From Rhizopus arrhizus (Eukaryota; Mucoromycota; Mucoromycetes; Mucorales; Rhizopodaceae): a DNA stretch of 64,000 nucleotides. Below the pieces are notes generated by a model. The model saw only the letters and a list, made by a program, of their open reading frames with translations. It ran no database searches and was not told the DNA's origin. Shown piece by piece: positions 11,910-23,651 of the stretch (position 1 is its first letter; every line of letters starts with the position of its first letter). The DNA lies in NCBI GenBank assembly GCA_024220505.1, contig JAKZZE010000009.1, forward strand, positions 1,498,001-1,562,000. The letters run 5' to 3'. The translations under genes and the position numbers were made by a program.

Positions 11910-12711
11910 TTATTTTAACAATAAACTTTTTTTTTCGTTTTTTCTTTTTTGAATTTGGTAATAGGAAGATTTAGGGTTGTCGGAAGAGGAGTAAGAACGA
12001 AATAAGCCTTGTGCTTTTCCTTGGTTAAAGATTTTCTTCCAATTCTTTCTTTTTCCAGGTCTGCTGCATTTTTTAATGAATTCAAGATCTTTCGTGGTAT
12101 CTTCTTCCTCTTCTAAATCTTTTTGTATTTCCTTAATAAACAGAGTGCCTTCTTCAGCACACTTTCTGATTTTATTGCTACTGCTATCCCCTTGGCTTTC
12201 TGCTTGTTCAAGTATCTCCTCTAAGAGCGACTTTGCTTGATTTAGCTGAAGGAGTACGCCAGATTTATTGATTTCTGCTGACCGTTTTTGTTTAAAATCT
12301 CTTTTACAACAGATGACAGCATTAACAATTTTTTGTTTGTTCGATAGCGCCCTAGTACTTTGAAAAGTGAGTGTCGTGTCAACAAAAGGCCTAAGGCAGA
12401 CATGGGATTTATTGCTGCTTCGTTGAAGTGTCGAGAGATGGCATTGGCATTCAGTAGCATAAATTGTTTTGCCCAAAAAACACTGCTTACTTCAAGTAAG
12501 AAGCCGCTTGGACTAGCGACAAACTTCTCTTCAAAAGAAGTAGCAAGGGATTTGGTTGCCACAACTAGAACAATAGGCAACACTTTGTAGCGTGAGTAAG
12601 CATTAGATGAGTACTTGATTAGCCTGTACATGAATTCTTGGTCAACATGACACTGAGTTTCAATTAAGATAAGGGGAAGTGATGGAGTTGATTTGCATAT
12701 AAAAAGCATTT
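11910..12711 (-). pseudogene. possible Rpn/PD-(D/E)XK-like protein, frameshifted
   Basis: Two overlapping minus-strand frames together make one protein-like reading. The first (from about 12711) carries LILIETQCHVDQEFMYRL, LPIVLVVATKSL and FWAKQFMLLNANAISRHFN. The second, after a frameshift near 12360, carries a charged, coiled-coil-like end (LLEEILEQAESQG; IQKDLEEEED). The I-E-x-Q motif beside a helix and a PIVLVV strand is what suggests a PD-(D/E)XK nuclease fold. I recall similar repeated proteins in Mucorales genomes, but the function is not established. It follows the truncated end of the Fanzor-like pseudogene directly, so the two were joined by an earlier rearrangement or belong to one composite element. 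Confidence 0.4.
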
Positions 12712-12762
12712 TTATCCTCTCAGGCCTTTTGGCTAAGGTCAAGTGTAGTATAAAAAGCATTT
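12698..12762 (+). repeat. 14-bp target-site duplication flanking a U2 insert
   Basis: The 14-mer TATAAAAAGCATTT occurs at 12698-12711 and again at 12749-12762 with no mismatch. The two copies bracket the U2-like sequence. A perfect long duplication of this size is typical of target-primed reverse transcription by LINE machinery. With one copy and the insert removed, the minus-strand frame reads through from the duplication into the Rpn-like pseudogene. Confidence 0.85.
12712..12748 (+). pseudogene. U2 snRNA 5' fragment (3'-truncated retro-copy)
   Basis: This segment matches the 5' end of spliceosomal U2 snRNA: GGCCTTTTGGCTAAG is identical to the conserved stem I region, followed by one change (G for A) and TCAAGTGTAGTAT, which contains the branch-point-pairing GTAGTA. 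It begins near U2 nucleotide 1-3 and stops after about nucleotide 39. The Sm site and stem-loops III and IV are absent, so it cannot make a working snRNA. Perfect 14-bp repeats flank it. snRNA pseudogenes cut at the 3' end and bounded by direct repeats are a known class made by reverse transcription. The match is seen directly; the mechanism is inferred. Confidence 0.85.
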
Positions 12763-12768
12763 ACCTTA

Positions 12769-14530
12769 CAAGGACATGACGATATACAATGGGATACTTT
12801 TCTCTTTGGTATGGTCTAGGGTTCTGTACTTTTTCAAACGTTTTAAGTTCACCGCTCTGGCAAGAAGGGCACAGACAAGAAGTCCGAAACTCGTCAAGGA
12901 GATACACCTGGAAGCCTTCTTTGGCTAGCATTCTTCTCACTCCGATGCCTTTAATGGGTTCAGATACTTTACATTTCCTGCCGACCAGTTACCAACTATT
13001 AAGATGGCATCATCCCCAAACTTCTCTCTAAGCTTCTTGACTAGCCGCTTGTCTAATTGTTGCTGATTAGTTAAACTTGAGAGCTTCATTTTTCTAAAGG
13101 GTAAGAAATCACCGGCACGCTGATCTTCTTCTGCAGGGCGATCTTCATTTAAGTAGTATACTTTCATGAGTGGGGTGATTTTGGCTCTTTCTTGAAAATA
13201 CTCCACAAATCTGTCTTTGTTGACAGTTGAAGATTTGAAATACGACAGGGAAAGCTCGGCTGCAATCACTTTGTCTCTTTTCAATTTGCTCCTGAGGTTC
13301 CTGAATTTTCTGGATTTAGTTTCGATTGCTTTTTGATTGCTTGTATATCGGTAAATTATTTTATTTTCAACAGTGCTCTTTTCATGCATACAGTAGAGCA
13401 ATTCTCGACGACCAGGATCAATTAATACACATTTGCTAACACCAGCCAACTACTCTTCTTTTCCCGACTTCTCAGCGTACAGGGATTCGTCTGCTTCAAT
13501 GGACTTTGACTTTCCGCCACTGCTGCCACCTTTCTTTTTCGTATTGTAGTTTTGTTTTAACACCAACACACCTACACCATCTGTGTATATCGTATCTCTA
13601 AACTTTATGGGCTTCTTTTCTCCTTATGCTTTCATTGCTTTTGATGTAACATCAAGAATGGCTTTCCATACTACTTCTTTATCCAAGTGGCTGATGATGG
13701 AATTTTTCAAGATTTGAATATTTAAAATATATGTATCAATCGTCATGTACGATGGTATAAAGCCCTTTTTTAATGGAAAGCAATTGAATGGTTTGTTTTG
13801 ATGCGCTTCGTACATGTTTGATAGTCTATAGTATGCTTTTATGTGTCTGAGAAGGTTTTCTTTGCTGTCGTAATAGATCGAGCCTTTCGCAAATCGATAA
13901 TCCGTCGAATATGAGTCAAAAGTTTACGGATTATATCTAAATCATTTGAGAAAAACTCTTTAGGCATATCTTCAATGTTTCTTGACGATATAGTCAGCTT
14001 GACCTTGCTTATATGCTCTGTTATTGCATTTATAGTTGCCGCGATCTCTTTCTCTGTTCTTCAGTTCTTCTTCATGCTTTTCAGCGCCTTGATTCTTTCG
14101 TACTTCTTTAAGAGCAAGTTAAGAAACATTCGAACTTTGTTTCCAAGTTGAATCTTGACCCCATTCAGAGAAGCAGTGATGATCTTTACTACTTCATAAG
14201 AGACTATTTAATTAGCATACTTCATATTAACTGGCTCGTACAAACAGCACTGAAAGTACTGGTGTCGATAGTTAAGTACTAGCCCTTTGTAAATTCTTGA
14301 TTTTGTTAAAGCTTTCTGTTTGTCTGACTTGTAGTTACTGAGAAGTGACGCAAAGACTTCTTTAAAAAGTCAACGTTAATGAAGTCCTCCAAAGGAAATG
14401 CAGGGTTATTTTACAGTTCATGAATAAAGATGTACTTCAAAAAGGAGAATGTATGTAACACAAGGGTATGAACATTAGCTACAAGAGTCTTGAGTAGCGA
14501 AATATATTGTGACTTTCACCCAATACCAGC
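12769..14530 (-). pseudogene. Fanzor/TnpB-like (OrfB-type) RNA-guided nuclease pseudogene, copy 1
   Basis: On the minus strand a long broken protein can be followed from about 14530 to 12769. N-terminal pieces include EPVNMKYAN and LLLKKYERIKAL (14.25-14.1 kb), then FNCFPLKKGFIPSYMTID (13.77 kb) and FRDTIYTDGVGVLVLK (13.6 kb). The catalytic part is best preserved. RuvC-I is CVLIDPGRRELLYC with its Asp (13.43 kb), a conserved block ILIVGNWSAGN lies at 12.99 kb, and RuvC-II is VYLLDEFRTS with Glu, followed by the first half of a zinc ribbon, CLCPSC (12.88 kb). The second Cys pair and RuvC-III are missing: the frame ends at HVLVR beside the U2 insertion. Stops (after KAMKA; in GKEE*LAG) and a one-base loss at 12.94 kb (CCC run) break the gene. 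Assignment to Fanzor is from motif order; OrfB/TnpB is the sister alternative. Confidence 0.68.
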
Positions 14531-15165
14531 GATTGAACTTTTGTTATGATCTTTAGAGGTGGTTCCATAAAGAAAAAGAAAAGAAAAAGATGAATTGACA
14601 GCATTTTTTATTGTTGTTGTCATTTGCGCTATCATTGTCTTTTGACAACATATAGTCACTGATAGAGTGGAGTTAGAACAATGAAACGATTTTATCTATA
14701 ACTTTATACTACATGATATGATGAATAATGATCAAATAGTCCAGCATTTCATAACATAATTTCTTGATTAAATTATAAACTCTGTCCCTCTTAGACATTA
14801 TGAAGAAAGTGTTTATACTGTTGCCATTTCAAATATAATACTACAAAGCTAATGATACGTATGCATACAGCCAGTTGCTCAATTACATTGTAATCCACAG
14901 CAAAAGATGACGAATGACAGCATGACAAAAAAAAATCGTCTACAAAAAGAATTTACATTGTCTAATTTGTTTTGTTCACTTGTCTCAAAAAATTGGGCTT
15001 TCGTCTCTTTTATCTTTTAAAGTGTCTCATTTTATTTAAATGCTATAAAAAAAATGAAAAGTAGTCTATAAAATGATTTGTGTGGCTTTTCATTTTTTTA
15101 AAAAAAGCATGTAATTTTCGTTATAACAGCGTTGGTTTTCTGTAAAGACCTCAACGACTTTAAAC
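14531..15165. other. intergenic, upstream region of the Pol I subunit gene
   Basis: AT-rich spacer between the Fanzor-like pseudogene and the RPA190 start. A T7-A8 snapback followed by GCATG lies about 55 bp before the start codon (15092-15112). No other element is recognisable. Confidence 0.45.
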
Positions 15166-18100
15166 ATGAATATATCAGTTCCCGTTGGTACTGAGGTCGA
15201 CTATGTTTCCTTTTCTTTCTATGAGCCTAATGAAATAAGAAAGATATCTGTCAAGCAGATCGTCAACCCTGTTCTTTTCGATGCTTTAGGACATCCAACA
15301 AAAGGTGGTTTGTATGACCCTTCACTTGGCCCTTTCCAAAAGACACAAATGTAAACAACAACAACTATAGTCAATGTCTATAAAAAAGCTAACATAATAT
15401 AAATAGTTGTGCTACCTGTTCTCAAGATCACTTCAACTGTCCTGGACACTTTGGTCATATTGAAATTCCTATTCCAGCCTATAATCCAATGTTTTTTGAT
15501 AATTTGTATGCACTCCTTAGATCGAAATGTGTTTATTGTCACCAATTTCGTATTTCTCGTGCTTTGGTACATATGAAATATGTCAGCATAACGGAGGGAA
15601 TACTAAATAAGAATTTTTTTGTAGATGAAAAAATATACAGCACAGTTGACTTTATTACAACACGGTTTGATCAGTCAAGCTCAAGCACTGGACGAAATTG
15701 TTCTTGACTTTAAAAAGGCTAATGAAGCAAAGGAGGACGAGACTTTGGAAGACAGAATGGAGGAAAGCTCACTCTCTTTATCCACAGCTGAGGAGTATAT
15801 TGATTATGTGGATAACTTTATGAAAGATGCCTTAGCTGATGAAGAAGCTCGTAAATATGCAGCAAAGGATTATAAGGTGACAGTGATCAATGATGTTAGA
15901 AAGAATGTGATGAGGAACTTTATGAAGCACTGTATTCACTCTAAAAAATGTGGTAACTGTCACGGCATTTCACCTCCTGTTCGTCGTGATGGTGCTGCTA
16001 AGCTCTTTCAACTTGCCCTCAACAAAAAGGATCAGGCTGTGATGGATCGCATGAAAGAAAGCACTGGTAGCTTTGGCGAACTTAAGGGATTTGCTAATGG
16101 ACAGCGCTTCTTGACACCTTATGATGTTCGTAAGGATGTTCAAGCACTATTTGAAAAGGAAGGAGAAATCACCACGTTACTTTTTGGTGCTCGCGATCCC
16201 AGGGTACCTTCTTTTATCAAGAAAGCCACTTACCACATGTTCTTCATTGAAGTTTTGGCCGTTGCACCCACTCGCTTCCGTCCTCCTTCTGTTATGGGAG
16301 AAAAGACATTTGAATCTCCACAAAACGAGCTTTTATCTGCTATTCTCAAGGGCAGTCATCTTGTTCGTGACTTTTCTGAGGAACTGCAAGCTGCCTCCCA
16401 AGAAGAACCTGTTGATAAAAAGAAGTTGGAAGTCACTCGTAATCGATTTGTAGACTCTATTATCAACCTTCAACACGCAGTAAATTCATTCATTGACTCT
16501 ACAAAGAACCCTACACAAGTTGCACAAGGACAAAACTTGCCTGCTGGTATTCGTCAAGTTTTGGAAAAGAAGGAAGGTTTGTTCAGAAAGCACATGATGG
16601 GAAAGCGTGTCAACTATGCTGCTCGTTCAGTTATTTCTCCCGATCCTTTTATTGAAACATCTGAAATTGGTATTCCTCCTGTATTTGCTACAAAGCTCAC
16701 CTATCCTGAACCAGTCACCCCACATAATATCAAGGAAATGAGACAGGCTGTTATCAACGGTCCCAACAAATGGCCAGGTGCTACTCACGTTCAGAATGAA
16801 GACCAATCGATTGATGTACTCGGTGACCTTAGTATTGAATCCCGTATTGCCCTTGCAAACTCACTCTTGGCTCCTCAAAGCTCCCACACAGCTCAAAGCG
16901 GAAATAACCCTTTCCCTACTCGTACTCAAACTATTAACAAGAAGGTGTTTCGTCATTTACGTAACGGCGACATGCTCTTGTTGAATCGTCAACCTACACT
17001 TCACAAGCCTTCCATCATGGCTCACAAGGCCCGTGTGTTGCCCGGAGAAAAGACGATTCGTATGCACTATGCTAATTGTAATACTTATAATGCTGATTTT
17101 GATGGTGATGAAATGAACATTCACTTTCCTCAAAATGAAATTGCTCGTGCAGAAGCAGCTCTCATTGCCAACACAGACAATCAATATCTTGTTCCCACCA
17201 GTGGTGATCCTCTTCGTGGTCTTATCCAAGATAATGTTGATTCTGGTGTATGGATGAGTTCTCGTGATACCTTTTTCAACAGAGAAGAATACCACCAACT
17301 CCTTTATGGTTCCCTTCGTCCTGAAGTTGATGGTACTGGCGATGGCAAGATCAGAACTTTACCACCTACAATCCTCAAGCCTGAACCTCTTTGGACTGGT
17401 AAGCAAGTGATTTCTACCATCATTAAAAACTTAACTTGGGGCAAGGCACAATTGAACATGACCTCCAAGTCCAAGGTAGCTGCTAAATTCTGGGGACCCA
17501 ACGCTAAGGATGAAGAAAAGGTATTGATTGTGAATGGTGAATTGATGCACGGTGTGATGGACAAGTCACAATTTGGTGCCTCTGCCTTTGGTTTGGTTCA
17601 CTCTATTTACGAAATTTACGGCCCTGAATCTGCTGGTATGCTTTTGAGTATTTTGAGTCGTCTTTTTATCAAATTTATTCAATCTCATGGCTTTACCTGT
17701 CGTATGGATGACTTGATCTTGACCAAGGACGGTGACAAGTGGCGTAGAGACTTGCTTGATAATGGCGTTGGACTTGGCAGTGAGGCTCACTTGGAGTTCC
17801 TTGGTTTAGCTGAAACAGCCCAAACTGCTACTCCTGAGGTTCTTGCAAAAGAATTCAAGCTTCGTATGAATGAGGTCATTCGTGATGATAACAAATTAGC
17901 TGGTCTCGATAATGCTATGAAGGCCAAGGTGAACAAATTGACTTCTTCCATCACTCAAAAGTGTCTTCCCGATGGTCTCGTGCGTCCATTCCCCAAGAAT
18001 GACATGCAAATGATGACTGTCTCTGGTGCCAAGGGTTCCAACGTCAATGCTACTCAGATTTCTTGTTTACTTGGTCAACAAGAATTAGAGGGTCGTCGTG

Positions 18101-20337
18101 TACCTCTTATGGTCTCTGGTCGCTCATTGCCTTCTTTCCGTCCATTCGATACTAGTGCTCGTGCTGGTGGTTTTGTTACTGGTCGTTTCTTGACGGGTAT
18201 CCGTCCTCAAGAATACTATTTCCACTGTATGGCTGGTCGTGAAGGTTTGATTGATACTGCTGTCAAGACATCCCGTTCTGGTTACTTGCAACGTTGTTTG
18301 ATGAAGCATTTGGAAGGTTTACGTGTACATTACGATCATACCGTTCGTGATTCTGATGGATCTGTCTTACAATTCCACTATGGTGAAGATTCCTTGGATG
18401 TTATCAAAGCTAAACATATCAATCAATTCAGTTTCTCTGCTCACAATTTTGAAGCTCTTTCTCAAAAATACCACCCCAAGGCCGCTCTCGCATCACTTGA
18501 AATCAAACAAGGTGAAGAATATGCAAAGAAGGCCTTGAAGAAGCCAGGCAAGTATGATCCTGCCCTTTCTGTCTATAACCCTGGCACCCATCTTGGCGTT
18601 GTCTCTGAAAGATTTGCTCTTGCCATGAAGGAATATGTTGAAAAGAATCCTGATGCCATGCCATTTGAGAAGGGTAGCGAAAGTTCCAAGAATACAGCTC
18701 GCTATGCTGGCTTGACAAAGAACAAATTCAAAGCTTTGATGAATCTCAAGTATCTCCACAGTTTGGTGGAGCCTGGTGAAGCTGTTGGTATCTTGGCTGC
18801 CCAATCCGTAGGCGAGCCTTCAACACAAATGACACTTAACACTTTCCACTTTGCCGGTTATGGTGCTGCTAATGTCACCTTGGGTATTCCTCGTCTTCGT
18901 GAAATCATTATGACTGCTGCTCGTAAGATTAAGACGCCTACCATGTTGTTACCCCTTTGTCCCGAAACAACACCAAAGAAGGCCAGTCAATTCTGTAAAT
19001 CTGCTTCTCGATTGACTCTGGCTCAATTAGTGGATAATGTGATGGTGAAGGAAAGAATCAGCGCCAAATCATCAGAAAACAATTATCGCAGATCCAAGAC
19101 TTATTCTATTCGTGTCAATCTGTTTGACGAAAAGGAATACAATGAAGAATATCGTGTTTCTGCTAAGCGTGTTAAGGAAGTATTGGCTACTGCTTTCTTG
19201 AAAGATCTTGAAGAACTTATTCGTAAAGATATTAAGGATACTAAGAAGGTTGAAGACATCAGTAAGGGCCACAAATTGGATGGACCACAAGATACAAACG
19301 AAGATGAAAACCTTGGTGATGCTGCTGGTAAAGACGGATATGCCTCTGATGATGCAGATGATATAGACGCCAAGACTGCTCGTAAATCAGCAGAGAACAA
19401 ACCACAGGCTAGTTACGACGAACCTGATGAAGATGATATAATTCCTGAAGAAAATGAAAAGAGTTTGGAAGATGAAGAAGCAGAATTTGAACAAGCTATC
19501 CTTGCTGGTGCTGATGATGATGATGAAGCACCCAAGAGAGTATCGTCTAAAGGAGGAAAGATTGAGAAACAGGCTGTTGAAAAGAGTAAATACTGTACTA
19601 AATTTAACTTTGATGATGTCAATGGTGCTTTTTGTGAGATTGATATGGAATTCCCTGCTGACACCAAGAAGATTCTTATGGTATCCTTAATTGAGAAGTC
19701 TTGTGCTCGTGTAGTTGTTCATGAAGTTAAGGGTATCTCTAAATGTTTCGAATATATTAATCCTACTGAAAATGATACTTCTGTAAGTCTTTACCTATGT
19801 ACAACAACATTGTTTAACAACTTATTTTTAATAGAAACGTCTTCAAACTGAAGGTGTAAACCTTAGAGGAATGTGGGCATTCTCTGATATTATTGATGTC
19901 AACTATATTGATACCAATGATATTGCAGCTATATTAAACACATATGGTGTTGAAGCAGCTAGAAATGCTATTATTAAGGAAGTTGCTAGTGTATTTGCAG
20001 TATACGGTATCAAGGTGGATCGTCGACACTTGACACTTATTGCTGATTACATGACTTTTGAAGGCGGGTACAAGCCCTTCTCACGTATCGGTATTGGTTC
20101 CAATGTAGCACCTTTCCTTAAGATGAGTTTCGAATCCACTTGTAAATTCTTGACGGAGGCAACACTGTAAGTTTATGATATTATTTAAACAAGCACTGTT
20201 ACTAAAAAAAATGCTCTTTTAGGCATGGTGACTTTGATACTCTTGACTCACCCTCTTCACGTATCGTTGTTGGTCGCGTTGTTGAGGGAGGAACTGGATC
20301 ATTTGATGTATTACAACCCCTTACGACTGTTGCTTAA
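15166..20337 (+). CDS. RPA190: DNA-directed RNA polymerase I largest subunit, five exons
   Basis: Catalytic subunit that transcribes the large rRNA precursor in the nucleolus. Exons 15166-15350, 15407-15566, 15625-19782, 19835-20166 and 20223-20337 total 4950 bases, giving 1649 residues, close to yeast RPA190 (1664). The start ([20 protein letters not shown]) is family-typical. The N-terminal zinc site [17 protein letters not shown] spans the first intron, with a second zinc pair CVYCHQF. The active-site loop [13 protein letters not shown], with three Asp, is intact. Trigger-loop and bridge-helix regions follow ([16 protein letters not shown]). An acidic, low-complexity insert typical of Pol I ([20 protein letters not shown]) lies near residue 1400. 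The end reads [12 protein letters not shown]. Exon 3 alone is 4158 bp. All introns are 42-58 bp, GT-AG. Confidence 0.97.
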
Positions 20338-21397
20338 TTTTAGACTCTTTTTTTTGCATTTAAATATTTCATTGATGGACATTAAACCCTTATGCTTTAT
20401 ATTTTTAATAAAGTTTTATTGTAAATCATTTCAAACTGTTGGATTATATTGGAAAAATATAAAAACTTGGTACCAAACTGTGTGATGAAGTGCAGCTCAT
20501 TAAGACGAGTAAAAAATTACTAATGGTTCGATTCACTACCAGATTTCACTTGTGTGAATAGTTTCATAATCCAATTAATTTTCAATGGTCACTGTGATTT
20601 AGATGATCAAATGCTTGAAGTTCGAGGGGAATATTAAAACATGATAAACATTGGTTGAATTGTATAATCCCTTGACTGCCAAGAGCCATGCATTTAGCAG
20701 GGTTCGATTGTCAAGATTTCAATGTATTTTTGCCACACTGCAATATTCAATCTTACCAAACGCTAACTTTAAATGCAAGGAGATTTTTTTTTTTAGTTTT
20801 TTCCCTCCTTATTTTCAATTATTATGCCTTTGCAGTTGTTGACTAAAAAGACGAGCTGCTATTGTCAATTTATTTACACATTACACTTGAAACTCTGAAT
20901 TCTCTTAGAGATTTGCTGGTATTATTGTTTATGAATATTCTATTAAATTGGTTTGGAATTATTCGATAAAGGGTGCTTTGAATGATGATTTTACAAAAGC
21001 ATCAATTTATCGTGCGTGAACATAGATCCATGTTCATGGACACTTTCAAACCAATTTTTTTGTATATCGTCTGACATTTCAAATCTTTGCTTTATTGTTT
21101 GCAGTTTTCATCTTTAAACATAATCCAAATAAAAATACATTTTGTTTGGTTAGGATTGCCTGCAGCTGTATAAGCGTTTTATTCAATCAATTCTGTAGGC
21201 AGCCAGTGCTACCAAAATCGAATGTTTATTCAATATTAATCCTACTCCATTCAATTATGCATCTCTCCCCTCTTTATTCATAGTAGAAATACAAATATCA
21301 TCTCACATCAAATATTAAACTGTATCAAATCCTAAATTTAGAATCACTTTATAAATTGAGTATAACTTCAAAGGTGCACAAACCCATTCGTGATCCA

Positions 21398-21439
<42 letters not shown>

Positions 21440-22792
21440 CAGGGTCTACTGTATATGCGCGTTATGATTTCATAATCAGAAGCAGAGATGTAAACTTTTA
21501 TGTTTGAATAAATTAGATCAAGGCTCATGCTTAGGTATTTTTAAAGAGAAGTTCGATTTCTTTGTATGCATATATCAGCACATAAAAAATGAAAGCTATC
21601 GAATGATTAAGTTTATTAATGACACTTTTTATGTAATCTATAAAGTCGTAGTTTTATAGCATATTAGGTTCTTTTGTTTTGCATTTTCATTTACATTTAC
21701 ATTAAACTTGTGCAATTATATTTGTATTACTTCAAATATATCTTTAACCACTAATCTGAAATTTACCATCATTTGTATTTACAGAAAGTGAAGGGAGAAG
21801 AAAACAGGCAATTGCCTGAAACGTGGTAAAGTAAACGTTCATAAAATTTATAAAGGGTTTAAAGAAGGGCAGGAGATGAAAATAATAAAGGGATACAATA
21901 AGATAAAACTTTAATTCTCCCTCTCTAATTTTATTTTATCTTGTCCGTCTTTTTTCACTCAACATCCATCAAGGGAATATGATTTTTTTTTTGGGATGCA
22001 TCGTAAAAAAAACCCTTCAAAATGGTTTGCTTTTCTCCTTGAATTTCATTTCACATCATGGCTCGTGTAATACTGTCTTTGAAAATTGCCCATTTATCGC
22101 CCGCATAAAGGAAACTTATAGCTGCCATGCGAGACATACTTTCTTTTTGTTTTACGCCTGTTAGAATTAATCTTTTATTCTTCTCCTTTATATTTCAAAT
22201 GAATATATTATTTTTATTAAATCTAATATTATTTAAAGAAATAAGAAAATGATTTTACAAATGATAATAATATCTAGCGACTGAAACAAAATTAAAAAAA
22301 AAATAGAGTATAAAGATGTTTCCCTCTCTGCAAACACGCTACACGCTTATTTTGTATGTTGCAATTTTTAATTAAAATTTATATTAATACATCATGCAAA
22401 GGGAATAACAGCCATTATATTCGATTGATTAGTTAAAGAAGGGGAAAATAAGAAAGGCAAAAGGCAGGGGATCCTAATTATTAGAATGCTTTAGAGGGAA
22501 GGGGCATTAGGTTTATATGTAGGAGGAGGCATGTGATAAGTTGATGTGTAATAGTCCTTACATTTGAGAAGATCTGTACATTTGCCTCGCTGTAATCCTT
22601 TAAAAATAGTATTCTTATATTTGCTGATGTTACTTTGTCTTTTTAAAACCACTTTACCATCATCTCATTTAATTTCCTTAACTTTTTTTTTTTTTTTTTT
22701 TTTTTTGTCTTTTTAAACTTCTTTTTCTCGCTCTGATTTTCTTTTTCTTTTTTATGCAATAAAAACATCATACGTTTGTAGTCAATAGATTC
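20338..22792. other. long intergenic region before the velvet gene
   Basis: About 2.4 kb with no supported gene. Contents are AT-rich spacer, a 39-T run at 21401-21439, a roughly 25-T run at about 22682 and purine/pyrimidine-rich stretches. Long upstream regions are common for fungal developmental regulators such as velvet genes, so it may hold regulatory sites, but none can be named from the sequence. Confidence 0.5.
21401..21439 (+). repeat. poly(T) run of 39
   Basis: An uninterrupted T run follows CCAAGC and ends at CAGGGTC. No retroelement body adjoins it. Confidence 0.97.
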
Positions 22793-23601
22793 ATGTATAA
22801 AGATATGCATTCAGGGCTTAACAGCACTTACACAGAACATTCACAAAGGCAAGAAAGAAGGCCATTACATCCTATGATTTTCAATTCAGATCTGACAAGT
22901 ATTCATCAAACAGAATACTCATTGACCATCCGACAACAACCACAAAAGGCCAGGCTTTGTAGTTTCAAGGATAAAGGTTTTTATACAATTTAAGACATGA
23001 TATAATATCTAATCTTCTATTATTATCAGTCGATCGTCGTCCTCTGGATCCACCTCCAATTGTTCAGTTACATCAAAATGATTCTATCAATTTCAAGTAA
23101 GTTGAATAAGACGAATCTGTTAAATTGTAATTGACTTTGAATAGCAAATACTGGAATAGTTCCAATTTCTTTCTACTTGCTACATTGATTGATCCAACTA
23201 ATCACAATGATATTCATACTGTGAATGGTCATAAAACTACTGCTGGATCTGTTGCTCAATCTTTGCATAAACTTAGAGATACTGAAAATAGAGGTAACTA
23301 GAATGAAATTAAGTAGTTTATATATCTACTTATAAATTACAAGTATCATCTTTTTATATTTTAAAGAAGGCGCATTTTTCATATTTTCAGATATCAGTAT
23401 TCGACTCGAAGGCATCTTTAGACTCAAGTTTACATTGTTTCAAATAAAAGGGTAATCAATTGTCATTCGTAACATAAAATAACACCATTCATTCTTTATC
23501 TAGGTTAGAGGTCGAAAGGAAGAGCGCTGTGATATCTAATGTCTTTCAAGTCTATTCTCCAAAAAGTAAAGTACTGTTTTATATTCAAAGCATTTCTAAC
23601 T

Positions 23602-23651
<50 letters not shown>

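Noticed and set aside
20690..20730. GGTTCGATTG, similar to a tRNA T-loop
   Set aside because: No acceptor stem, D-arm or anticodon arm can be paired around it. The same holds for the GGTTCGTGTC near 4244.
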